64,000 nucleotides of DNA from WHSW01 sp963769945 (GTDB taxonomy: Bacteria > Actinomycetota > Thermoleophilia > Solirubrobacterales > 70-9): assembly GCA_963769945.1 (NCBI GenBank), contig CAVYOA010000010.1, forward strand, positions 48,168-112,167, written 5' to 3'. The position numbers and the translations under genes were made by a program. Shown here in pieces: positions 55,839 through 64,000 of the stretch (positions within the stretch are counted from its first letter, which is position 1; every line of letters begins with the position of its first letter). The notes under the pieces were generated by a model, which was given only the letters and a program-made list of their open reading frames with translations, was not told the origin of the DNA and did no database searches.

Positions 55839-57018
55839 CTATCCGGTGTTGACCGCCGCGAGGCGCGCCTGCGAGCTCGCCCGCTCCAGGAAGGCGTCGA
55901 GCATCCCCGCGGCCTCCCGCTCGGAGCCCGGCATCAGGTGCCCGTAGAGGTCGAACGTCACCTTGATCGACGAGTGGCCCATGAACTGCGACAGCGCCTT
56001 CGCGTTGACGCCGGCGGCGATCATGAACGAGGCGTACGTGTGCCTCGCCTGGTGCAGCCGCAGCCGCTCGGTCAGCCCAGCCGCCTTCCACGCCGAGTCG
56101 CGCCCGCCGGTAGAGCGTCGCCGCGTGGAACGGCTCCTCCGCCCCACGCCCGAACACGAGCGCGTCGCCGTCAGCGGTCGGCTCCTCGAGCCGCCGATCG
56201 AGCAGCAGCTCGCGCAGCGCCGCGGGCATCGGCACCCGCCGCCGCGAGGTCCTCGTCTTCGGATCGATCCGCCCGGCCTTGGCGTCCCACGACTCGCGGA
56301 CCTCGATCGTGCCGCCGGCGACGTCGACCGCGTCCCAGCGCAGGGCTCGCAGCTCGCCGTAGCGCAGCCCCGCGTACAGCGCGGTCGCCCAGACGCAGCG
56401 ATCTTCGGCGGGTAGGGCGGCAAGGAGCTTCTCGGCGATCGTCCGGCGAGACGATCTCGACCTCGCGCGGCCGCGGCGCGGGGAGCTCCAGGTCGCGGGT
56501 CGGGTTGACGGCGAGCCCGCCGCGCGACTTCGCCCGCCGGTAGATCGCCTGCAGCGGCTTGATGATGTTGCGCAGCGTCGACGCCGGCAGCCCGTCGGCC
56601 TGCCACCGGTCGACGAGCAGCTGCAGGTCCGACGTCGTGATCGCGCTCAGCTTCTCGCCGCCGATCAGCGGCAGGACCCGCTCCTCGAGCGCGTGGCGGT
56701 AGCCGCGCAGCGTCGACGGCTTGTATGGATCGCCGGAGCGGTTGCGCACCTCTCCCCTCTCGGCTCCCGCGAGCCACGCCTCCGCCGCCTGCGCGCAGCG
56801 TCTGCTGCGCCGGCGCCCGCAGCGACGCCCTGGTCGATCTGCCGCTTCGCATCGGCGCGCCACGAACGCGCCTCCGCGTAGTTCGCGAAGGTCCGGCGGA
56901 TCTTGCGGCCGTCGCGCGGCGAGTAGACCCAGGCCTCGTAGCCGGCCCGGCACCCGCACTTGCCGCCGTCGGCTCCCCTGCAGCCCTCAGTGTGTCGCTT
57001 GACGATGCCGGCGGCCAT
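55839..57018 (-). CDS. Tyrosine recombinase/integrase (frameshifted)
   Basis: About 393 residues. An Arm-binding N-terminal region with paired cysteines (CRGADGGKCGCRAGYEAW) precedes RDGRKIRRTFANYAEARSWR, then the core-binding domain GYRHALEERVLPLIGGEKLSAI. Catalytic residues are visible in three frames: the first Arg in ALYAGLRYGELRALRWDAVD, His-x-x-Arg in LHQARHTYASFMIAAGV, and the final His and Tyr in MGHSSIKVTFDLYGHL. Shifts near 56800, 56440, 56110. ATG 57018 starts AAGIVKRHTEGC. It is the likely driver of the island's insertion at tRNA-Cys, with Xis upstream. Confidence 0.9.
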
Positions 57019-57091
57019 CGGTGCTCCTCTCGGTCTCGGATCCCGTCGCCGAACCGAGATTACGCGCGTCATCGGATCGCGCCGTCGAGGG

Positions 57092-57289
57092 TCAACGACG
57101 CGTTCTCCGGGCCCATCGCTCCAGCTCGCGCACCGGGACGAGCCGCATCCGCCCGCGTCGGATCACGCGCAGCTCGGGCTGGACGTGCCGCTCGAACGAG
57201 TCGATCGAGATTCCGAGCGCCGCCGCGGCCTCTGCCTTGGTCAGGGTCACCCGCGGAACGGATCGAGCGCGAGTCTCGACGGTAGCCAT
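57092..57289 (-). CDS. Excisionase-like MerR/HTH protein
   Basis: A 65-residue DNA-binding protein: TLTKAEAAAALGISIDSFERH is the HTH, followed by the wing VIRRGRMRLVPVRELERWARR. This is the helix-turn-helix excisionase family found beside actinobacterial integrases, which bends att DNA and favours excision. ATG 57289 shares TGATG with the replication-relaxation stop. Intact. Confidence 0.85.
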   Translation of the reverse strand: MATVETRARSVPRVTLTKAEAAAALGISIDSFERHVQPELRVIRRGRMRLVPVRELERWARRTRR

Positions 57290-57984
57290 CACCGCACGAC
57301 CTCCGACAGCGACGCCACCCGCACCCTCTCCTCCGAGCACGTCTCGCGCGATCGCTCGCTCGACCGCCCCCCGCGTCTCGCGCCGACCCACACAGGTAGG
57401 TGATCTGCGAGACGTGCGACGCGCGCCGCCACGCCCGCACCAGCCGCTCCAGCCGCCGCGGCGCCTTCGGGGTGAGCTCGACCTCGAACGCCTCGACCTC
57501 GTTCACCGACGACCGCGAAGTCAGGTCGATGAAGTCGCGGCGCACCGTTCGGAAGCTCGCCGACCTTCGCGCTCGCGATCGGCCGACCGGCGCGACGCTC
57601 CTCGAAGCGCAGCTCGCGGTCGCTCAGGATCGCCCGCCCGCGGATAGCGCTCCGCGAGCCAAACGGCGACCGACCCGCACGCCTCGTGGTGTCGCGCCAA
57701 GCGCCGGCGAGACTCCGCGCGTATGGAAGTGCCAGCCCGGCGCCGAGCAGCCCGTCGCGCGTCGCAACCAGAAGGGCCGGCGCGCGATGCAGGAGGCGCC
57801 TTCGCTCGAGCAACCCCATCGCGACGCACCGCCCGACACACGCATACGCCCGCGTCCTGCTGAGTCCAAATCGCCGAGCCACCTGATCGATCGTCGCCGC
57901 CCCCACTCGCCCGATCCACTCGACGATCGCCAGGTCTCGCTGGGTCAGCTCCCCCGTCCTTGAAATCACCATCTGACCCATCAC
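57289..57984 (-). CDS. Replication-relaxation family protein (frameshifted)
   Basis: About 230 residues. The N-terminal winged helix TQRDLAIVEWIGRVGAATIDQVARRF with LSRTRAYACVGRCVAMGLLER matches the replication-relaxation family of actinobacterial mobile elements. The later part reads, across frames, VGELPNGAPRLHRPD ... VEAFEVELTPKAPRRLERLV and RAWRRASHVSQITYL, which includes the conserved E-L-T-P-K of a nuclease-like fold. Shifts near 57550 and 57400. These proteins accompany plasmid or ICE replication and mobilisation genes. The start may also be ATG 57981 or 57972. Confidence 0.78.
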   Translation of the reverse strand: MMGQMVISRTGELTQRDLAIVEWIGRVGAATIDQVARRFGLSRTRAYACVGRCVAMGLLERRRLLHRAPALLVATRDGLLGAGLALPYARSLAGAWRDTTRRAGRSPFGSRSAIRGRAILSDRELRFEERRAGRPIASAKVGELPNGAPRLHRPDFAVVGERGRGVRGRAHPEGAAAAGAAGAGVAARVARLADHLPVWVGARRGGRSSERSRETCSEERVRVASLSEVVR

Positions 57985-58071
57985 TACCTAGTGCCACCAG
58001 AACCCGGAAAGTCCGGAAAAACTTGATCCGTCCGTCCGCCCGAATAGCTCACCTCAACCACCCCCGAACAT

Positions 58072-58125
58072 GCTGGAGCCGACCCCGTCCTCACCACATC
58101 GTGTGGGGGCGGGGTCGGCTCCAGC
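58072..58125. repeat. 16-bp perfect inverted repeat in the divergent region
   Basis: GCTGGAGCCGACCCCG (58072-58087) and its exact reverse complement (58110-58125) flank a 22-nt loop. It lies between the leftward mobilisation genes and the rightward ThyX-DruA genes. No T-run follows. It could be a regulatory or replication/transfer site, or a bidirectional transcription barrier. Confidence 0.85.
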
Positions 58126-58172
58126 GTGACCCCTCACGCCGCTTGTCTATGCGGTTACGGGCGGGACGGGCG

Positions 58173-58202
58173 ATCCCGGGTCAAATCCCGGGTCAAATCC
58201 CA
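58173..58202. repeat. 12-bp direct repeats
   Basis: ATCCCGGGTCAA occurs twice in tandem (58173-58184, 58185-58196), followed by a partial third copy ATCCCA. Each unit contains the palindrome CCCGGG. Iteron-like, in the same 343-bp gene-free region as the inverted repeat. No convincing -35/-10 box for ThyX is seen here. Confidence 0.7.
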
Positions 58203-58327
58203 GGGAGCGCAGCCCTTGAGACGGAGTTTCGCCAGCGTGCGGGGGCGGGCCTGGCTGGATTGCAGTCCAGCGTTCCCGGCGCAGCGGATGTCGCCATCGG
58301 ATCCAGGATCTGCGAGACACTCCTCCG

Positions 58328-59110
58328 ATGCGCGAAGCGAGCCCGAAGGTCTTCCTTGTTTCCCGGCCGTCAGTTGATCTGAAGGAGATGCAGGCGTATC
58401 TCGACGAGGTCGGAGGAGCAGACTGGTTGGAGCGGCGAATCAACGAGGCCGTTCCCGACGTCGAGCTTCTCGCCGAGTTCGCCGGCCGCGCCTGCTACCG
58501 ATCATGGAAGCCGGGTCTCAACCCGAACGTCCGCAAGATCCGACAGGATCGCTACGACTACTTCGAGAACTTGCTCGCCAGTGGTCACGGCTCGGTTCTC
58601 GAGCACGCAAACTTTACGTTTGTGGCTCGGGACGTGTCGCGCAGGGTCGTCACTCATGAGTGGGTACGGCACCGCGCCGGCGCCGCATACAGCCAGGAGA
58701 GCCTTCGATACGTCCGTCTCACCGAACTCGGATTTCGCGTGCCACCGGGGCTAGAGCCGGTAAGGCAATCGGTCCTCCCAGCTAGTTGAGCAACTTGAGG
58801 ACTTTCAGCAGAGCGCCGCACGAGACCTAGGCCTCGACGACGACAACCTCCCGTTCGCTGCGAAGAAGGAACTCACATCGGCGCTCCGGCGTCTCGCGCC
58901 GATGGGCCTGTCGACGGACATCGTGGCGACTATGAACGTGAGGACTCTCAGGCACGTGATTACGATGCGTACAGACCCAGCTGCGGAGGAGGAGATTCGC
59001 AGCGTCTTCGACCAGATTGCCAGGATCTGTGTCGACCAGGCGCCGGCTCTCTTTCACGACTTTCAAGAGGCAATGACGGTACCTGGACACCGAGAAACGT
59101 CAAGGTCTGA
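58328..59110 (+). CDS. thyX: FAD-dependent thymidylate synthase ThyX (two compensating frameshifts)
   Basis: Makes dTMP from dUMP with methylene-tetrahydrofolate and reduced FAD. About 260 residues. The signature WVRHRAGAAYSQESLRYVRL (RHR...S motif) is intact near residue 116, preceded by NLLASGHGSVLEHANFTFVA. After an extra C near 58775 the frame reads QLVEQLEDFQQSAARDLGLD and MGLSTDIVATMNVRTLRHVI with the family's C-terminal Arg/His block; a lost A near 59065 returns to the first frame, ending DGTWTPRNVKV. It is the first gene of the rightward island operon and likely an element-borne copy. Confidence 0.9.
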
Positions 59111-59231
59111 CGTGATCCAAGGGATCGACGTACGGATCGGTCAGCCGACCCGCCGCACCTTGCTGTGTCCCAGCTATGCAGTCAAATGCGAGGCCGACCG
59201 CCGGCCAGATCTTGCGCCAGCCCTAGAGACC

Positions 59232-60378
59232 ATGTCCAGCAATAGCACGCCGCCGCCCGCACTAGTGCGGGAGTTGCGCCGGGAGGTGCGGAAGGCGCTG
59301 AGGGCACAAGGGTTCCAACTCAAGGGCGATCTCATTGTTCCGCCAGACCCGGAGAGCAAAGATGCCTTGCGGGCGCTCCACACCTCAGCCGTAGCTCATC
59401 GTCGGCACCGTGCGCGAGAAGGGCTACGCCGTCATGAGAACGCCCTTATTCGGCGCCTCGCGCACAACGACGAGCTGAACGTGACGGCAATGGAACCTGA
59501 GCTTGTAACCGTGCGCCGCGGAACCCAGGATGAGCTTCTCTTCAGGTGGGCCGCACTTCATTGGTCGATCCCCGTCTCGTCGGGTTATGGGCGTCGGCTG
59601 CGCTGCCTTGTGATCGACCGGTCGAACGGGAAGCTCGTTGGCCTCATCGGGCTTGGGGATCCTGTCTTCGCGCTGGCTGCCCGAGACACGTGGATCGGCT
59701 GGGACCGCGCCACCCGTGGGCACCATCTCCATCACCTCGCCGACGCGTTCGTATTGGGGGCCGTACCGCCCTATAACAGCCTGCTCGGAGGGAAGCTTGT
59801 GGCGGCCCTCGCCGCCAGTGACGAGGTCCGCGCAGCCTGGCGAAACCGGTACGGGGGACGGACCTCGCTTATCGCCGCACAGGAGCGCGATGGGCGGCTT
59901 GCGATGCTCACGACAACTAGTGCGCTCGGCCGGTCTTCTATCTCCCAACCGCCTCGGGTTCGGGCCGGAACTCATGTATCACCGAGTAGGCGAAACCCGG
60001 GGGTCGGGTGAGTTCCATTTCAGTGATGGCCTCCACAGCACGATCACCGACTTCGCGCTGGAGTACTGCCTGCCCACTGCTAAGGATCCGCGTTGGGGAA
60101 CCGGCTTCCGAAACCGTCGTGAGGTCGTCAAGAAGGCTTTGCCCACATTGGGCTTCAGCGATCGTCTCCTCTATCACGGAGTCCGTCGCGAGATCTTCGT
60201 GTGCCCGTTGGGCACGAACGCCCGAGCTTTCCTTGTCGGCGACGAACCCAACCTCTCCGAGTTCACTCAGCCGACGACCCATCTTGTTGATTGGTTTAAA
60301 TGGCAATGGATAGAGCCGAGGTCTCGGCGGATCGTCCTGCCTCCGTGGGATCCCGAATCGTGGCGCCTCTACGAGTAG
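59232..60378 (+). CDS. DruA-like DUF4338 protein, Druantia-type (one frameshift)
   Basis: About 382 residues. DUF4338 is the domain of DruA in the Druantia anti-phage systems. Visible motifs: LRCLVIDRSNGKLVGLIGLGDP, RDTWIGWDRATRGHHLHHLADA, VLGAVPPYNSLLGGKLVAAL and LTTTSALGRSS, then after an extra base near 59935 SPNRLGFGPELMYHRVGETRGSGEFHF, DPRWGTGFRNRREVVKKALP and LLYHGVRREIFVCPLG. These cover the whole family length. ATG 59232 starts SSNSTPPPALVRELRREVR. No DruB-E or DruH helicase-size gene is in the window. ThyX ends 121 bp upstream; the kinase-ATPase gene follows after 53 bp. Confidence 0.85.
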
Positions 60379-60431
60379 AGGACGGCAGTCGGTGATCTAA
60401 ACCCGCCGGAGCGAGGTGCAATCCTCCAATC

Positions 60432-62974
60432 GTGCAACGCCGCATCACCATGCCCGAAGACGTCAGGCGCTACTTGCTTGACGATCGGAATCTGCCGGAG
60501 ACGATCGAGCTCGACGGCCGGGAGTACTGGCCGACGAGAGCCGCAGGGTCGGGCCACAAATCTGTCGTCTGGGAAGCCAAGAACAACGAGGGCCGAAAAC
60601 GTGCACTGAAGTTCGCCACGTACGAGGACTTCCTAGACCGATCCGCAGCAGAAGAAGAGAGAGCGTACGCAGCTCGCCTCGAAGACGACCAAATGTGGTT
60701 TGCGCGAATTGACGCGTCTGGCAGGAAGGCGTTACCAATCGATGCGGGGGAGTACGAATGCGTCTTCTTCGTGCAGGAATGGGTGAAGCGGTCAACCGCT
60801 TCACCAGTTCCTGGAGACGCATCGAGACGACATCACCGCCCGTTTTCTTCTCTGGTACGGGAAGACCATCATGCGCCCGCTCGCTGCGCTCGAGCAGGCG
60901 CAGCTCGCCCATGACGACCTGCATGCAGGCAATGTGATGCTCGGGCCCCCAGGGGCCAGTGATTTTGAGGGCGGGTACCGGATCAAGCTCGTCGACATGG
61001 GGAGTCTCAAGCCGTTCGACGACGTGACTAAGAACATGCATGACCTCGATCATGTCGTCGACCACCTAACGAGCATCTACAACATCGTCGTCGAGGACGG
61101 TCGGGCGGATCGGCGGGACCGCCGATTCCTCCGCGAGGTTCGCAAACTCATTGAGCAGATCGTCGACCCGGATCCAGGCAGGGCATTGCGGGATGCCCGC
61201 CGGATCAATGCCGCACTCGCCGAGGCGGATAGTCGCTCGGCATACGGCGCCCACCAAGGTGGGAGTCGAATCAACGCTCCGTTTGAATTCATCTCGAGCG
61301 AGCACATCGCTGACGACTTGACCTTCGTCGAACTGTTCGCCGAGACACCGTGGCTCCCGAAGGTTTCCGGCCGGGATCCATGCTTGGTCACAGGCCCACG
61401 CGGATGCGGGAAAAGCACGCTGTTCCGCTGGTTGAGCCTGAAGACGCAGTTGGCTCGTCCCGATCCCGACCTTGATCAGTTCGAGATCGCAGGGTTCTAT
61501 ATCCCATGTTCGATCGACCTCGAGGGCCGCTTCAGCTGGATTGGACCCAGTCCGATGTCGAGTCTCAGGAAGGCGCTCTCATCCACTACTTCAATCTCGT
61601 GCTCATGCGCGAGATTCTCGACACCTTGCTGGTAATGAGCCATTACGAGCGCCGCCTACAGGGGGCGGGCCAGACAGCAGCGCCGTGGTCCCTTGGGGAA
61701 ACCGAGCAGGCTCGGGTTCTGGAGTTCGTCATGAAGAACCTTCAGACGAGCTCGCCCCTCTCCGGCGTCAGCAGTCTCGATCACGCACATCACCTAGTAG
61801 AGCGTGAACGGTGGCGCTGCGATGTCGCCATGCGGCGAGGCAAAGCTTGTCCGGACGCTACGCCCGAAACCCTCCTGGGAGATTTCTCGGGCTTGCTAGT
61901 GCAGCTAGTGCCTTTCTTCGCGACTCACCGGATCGCGTTCCTTGTCGACGACTTCACTGCGCGCCGGGTCAACCGCTACGTCCAGGTTGCTCTAAACAAG
62001 GTGATCCGTCTGCGCCGTGATTCCCTCCTCTTCAAGGTTTCAAGTGAGAAGCGCGGTGTGTGGCTAACCGACTCGTCCGGCGCGCCGCTTGATGTAGCGC
62101 GCGAGTTCGTCGAGATCGATATCGGTCGTGAGTACCTCGACTTATCGGACGGGCCCAGCCAGCACCGGGCCCGAGAGTTTGCGGCGAAGCTGCTCGACAA
62201 CCGACTTGAAGCCGCCCAGTGGCAAGGACGCGGACGCACTCTCTTCGGCAGCAGCGATTGGGGGGACTATCGAACCCTCAGCCGCGCGCTAAGGGACAGT
62301 CGTGGACGTAACCAGTATCACGGCCTCGAGTGCATCGCGGATACATGCTCCGGCGACGTGAGCACGCTCCTGCTGATCTATCGCCGCATCTTCGAGGCCG
62401 CGAACGTCACATCCACTGGCAACGATCTGATCTCAAAGGCAACCCAGCATGAAGTCATCCGCAAGGTTTCCAGCGACCAGGTCGCGCTTCTGCGAACGCA
62501 CGTGCCGGCTGGACCGGAGATGCATCGCCTCGTCCAAGCCTTTGGCACATTCGTAGGCAACGTCTTGCGGAACGGTCGCGAGATTCAACAGACCAGCAAC
62601 CGGTTGGTCCCACCCACTTTGCCCTCGCCTCGAAGTAGATGGAGCCGCCGAGACGGCCGAGCAGCTTTCCGACGAACTGACTGCCCTCTTCGACGAGCTA
62701 GTGCGTCGCGCCGTCTTCATCGAGATGGAGCCAGGCCTCGGCCGACACGGCAACGTTCAGACGCTGCAGTGGCAACTCCGCCGCGTCTACACCTCCAGCG
62801 TTTCGCGCTGCGCTCGATAAGAACCGGCCCGTAAGCCTCACGCCAGGCGAGTTCAAGTTCCTGCTCCACAATCCTGAGCAGGCGTGTGACACGCTCACGC
62901 AGCGATGGACTTCGCGTGACGACGCCGAGCGAGACGGGCAAACGAAGCTTCGGGTCGAGGACGAGCCCAAATGA
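60432..62974 (+). CDS. Protein kinase-P-loop ATPase fusion (four frameshifts)
   Basis: About 845 residues joining two modules. N-terminal kinase: a Gly-rich loop (AAGSGHKSVVWEAKN), VAIK-type Lys in KRALKFATYEDF (about residue 59), catalytic loop AHDDLHAGNVML (about 160) and Asp-Met-Gly in IKLVDMGS (about 190); the key residues look intact. The second module is a P-loop NTPase: Walker A TGPRGCGKSTLFRWLSL (about 322-330), Walker B-like RIAFLVDDFTAR (about 505) and SSDWGDYRTLSRALRDSRGR, resembling ORC/CDC6-type AAA ATPases. The C-terminus is FRAALDKNRPVSLTPGEFKF ... LRVEDEPK. Frame shifts at about 60790, 61540, 62630 and 62790. The stop overlaps the next ATG. Function unknown; defence is inferred. 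Confidence 0.78.
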
Positions 62975-64000
62975 AGGCGCACCAGGGTCGACGAGTTCTC
63001 ACGTTCGCGCTCGGCGACGCGATCGCCAAGCTACCGGAGGCGCAGGAGCTGCAGACGGACGACGTTCCCGAATCCGACTTGCTCATCGAGGTGCTCGGCT
63101 TCGAGGAGCGGTGCCTTGCGATCCCGAATGCTCTGCTGGACGCCGGCCACAACGCGGGGTCGGTTGCCGTATGTCGTTATCCGACAAACCCAGCGGACAA
63201 TCGGCGCAATGAAGAACGCTGTCGGAGTGCATCTCTCGGATCAGCGCGGAGCCTGCGGAGGAGCTTCGTGCTGCCGAGGATCTTCCTGGAACCGTGCGCG
63301 ACCTCATTGGATCTCGCGCGAGAGGCCGAACTGAACCGCTGCGGGTAGTCCTCGACATCAGCGTGGCATCGAATGCGCTGATCCTGCGGCTTCTCACGGT
63401 TCTCCTTCATTGCGACCTAGATCTTCATCTGCTGTACGCCGAGGCAGATCTCTACCGACCAACGAAGAGTGAATTCGAGTCCGGCCGGGCAGCCCACCAC
63501 CTCGAAGGTGACTCCGAGCTCGCACGGGGAGTATTGGACGTGACCGTCGTTAGCGAGCTACCCGGGAATCACACCGTGGGAAGCCCCCACCGCATAGTTG
63601 TCTTCCCTGGGTTCGACCGCGATCGCGTCCGCGCTGCCATCTCGCAAGTAGATAACGACTTTGTCGTTGAACTCGATCGTGCTCCACTGACCTGGATGAT
63701 CGGACAGCCGCTCCACTCCGAGGACGCATGGCGGCAGGCTGCTGTGGCCGACCTGCACGAGATTCCTGCGTCGCACGATCAGCAGGCGGGTCGTGAGCAC
63801 GTTTGACTACCGCGAAACACTGTACGCCCTGGAAGGCGTCCACCAGGAGCATGGTCTCGACGCCAACATCTCGATCGTTCCTCTTGGCTCGAAGATGCAA
63901 GCGGCGGCAGTTGCGCTCTACTGCGTTGCGAGGCCCGACATGGCCGTAGTGGTCGCGCAGCCTCGTGAGTACAGCGCTATCGCATACTCCCGAGGGGCCC
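62971..64000 (+). CDS. Unknown partner protein of the kinase-ATPase (3'-partial, frameshifted)
   Basis: ATG 62971 overlaps the previous stop (ATGA), so the two are translationally coupled. Recognisable blocks in order: LLIEVLGFEERCLAIPNALL (about residue 39), VAVCRYPTNPADNRRNEE, then in frame 0 LRVVLDISVASNALILRLLTV and LLYAEADLYRPTKSEF, then HRIVVFPGFDRDRVRAAI, and in frame 1 STFDYRETLYALEGVHQEHG, SIVPLGSKMQAAAVALYCVA and VAQPREYSAIAYSRGA to the edge. The alternating hydrophobic strands and G/D-rich turns suggest a Rossmann-like fold. I do not know a named family; I recall similar genes next to such ATPases only as an impression. Shifts near 63215 and 63780. Confidence 0.6.

Larger units (their letters stand above)
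54665..64000. mobile_element. Putative integrated genomic island (left end; right end outside window)
   Basis: Starts at the tRNA-Cys 3' remnant. Inside are a HEPN-like gene, tyrosine recombinase, excisionase and replication-relaxation protein on the minus strand, and ThyX, DruA, the kinase-ATPase fusion and its partner on the plus strand. The DNA from 58.3 kb on looks less GC-rich than the rest of the window by eye. With the remnant on the minus strand, the island should lie to its right, as the integrase does. The intact tRNA-Cys and other att copy would be beyond 64 kb. Confidence 0.6.

Noticed and set aside
58072..58125. Intrinsic terminator reading of the 16-bp inverted repeat
   Set aside because: No T-run follows either arm, and the 22-nt loop is long for a terminator.
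58173..58202. CRISPR-like repeat
   Set aside because: Units are only 12 bp, directly tandem, with no spacers and no cas genes nearby.

Overview
This window is high-GC DNA from what looks like an actinobacterial chromosome. I infer a relative of Thermoleophilia/Solirubrobacterales, because infC-rpmI-rplT-rRNA methyltransferase-pheST-argCJBD are contiguous, GTG starts are common, 4-bp ATGA/GTGA overlaps are frequent, and Tat and RTX-repeat secreted proteins occur. No rRNA, CRISPR array or recognisable IS element was seen. One complete tRNA (Val-GAC) was found.

Region 1 (0-16.5 kb) is an exopolysaccharide locus. A rightward operon encodes a glycosyltransferase, an alkaline-phosphatase-fold protein, a Wzz/BY-kinase, a Wzy-type polymerase, a second glycosyltransferase and a polysaccharide deacetylase. 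A leftward operon encodes an ATP-grasp enzyme, two FemAB/CelD-like acyltransferases, a membrane protein, a glycosyltransferase and a Wzx-type flippase. Between their ends is a secreted RTX plus polysaccharide-lyase-like protein. Its leader carries a clear class I cyclic-di-GMP riboswitch ending at the Shine-Dalgarno, so matrix turnover is probably under c-di-GMP control.

Region 2 (16.7-28.8 kb) is housekeeping: a secreted metallophosphoesterase, argCJBD, pheST, an rRNA methyltransferase, rplT, rpmI, infC and a GNAT protein. Region 3 (28.9-49 kb) holds a NadE/AsnB/ACP/acyl-adenylate ligase cassette, a second lyase-like protein, thrS, a penicillin acylase, a DNA methyltransferase with a nuclease-like neighbour, tRNA-Val, a possible sigma-28-type promoter driving a short terminated RNA, a Tat phospholipase C, an RTX protein, NfeD, methyltransferases, an ArsR/SRPBCC pair and an MmyB-type regulator. 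A TIR-TM-WD40 protein and a Tat flavin amine oxidase follow to 54.6 kb.

Region 4 (54.66 kb to the right edge) looks like an integrated accessory island. It begins at a 3' remnant of tRNA-Cys and carries a HEPN-like gene, a tyrosine integrase, an excisionase and a replication-relaxation protein on the minus strand. Across a divergent region with a 16-bp perfect inverted repeat it carries ThyX, DruA (DUF4338), a protein kinase-P-loop ATPase fusion, and a translationally coupled partner of unknown family that runs off the window. The last four genes are the best candidate here for an undescribed, probably anti-phage, system.

The first 17 kb reads cleanly. From about 18.7 kb most long genes are broken by single-base shifts, mostly +1 insertions, in otherwise well-conserved essential genes. 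I treat these as consensus errors, so coordinates of those genes span the whole reconstructed gene.
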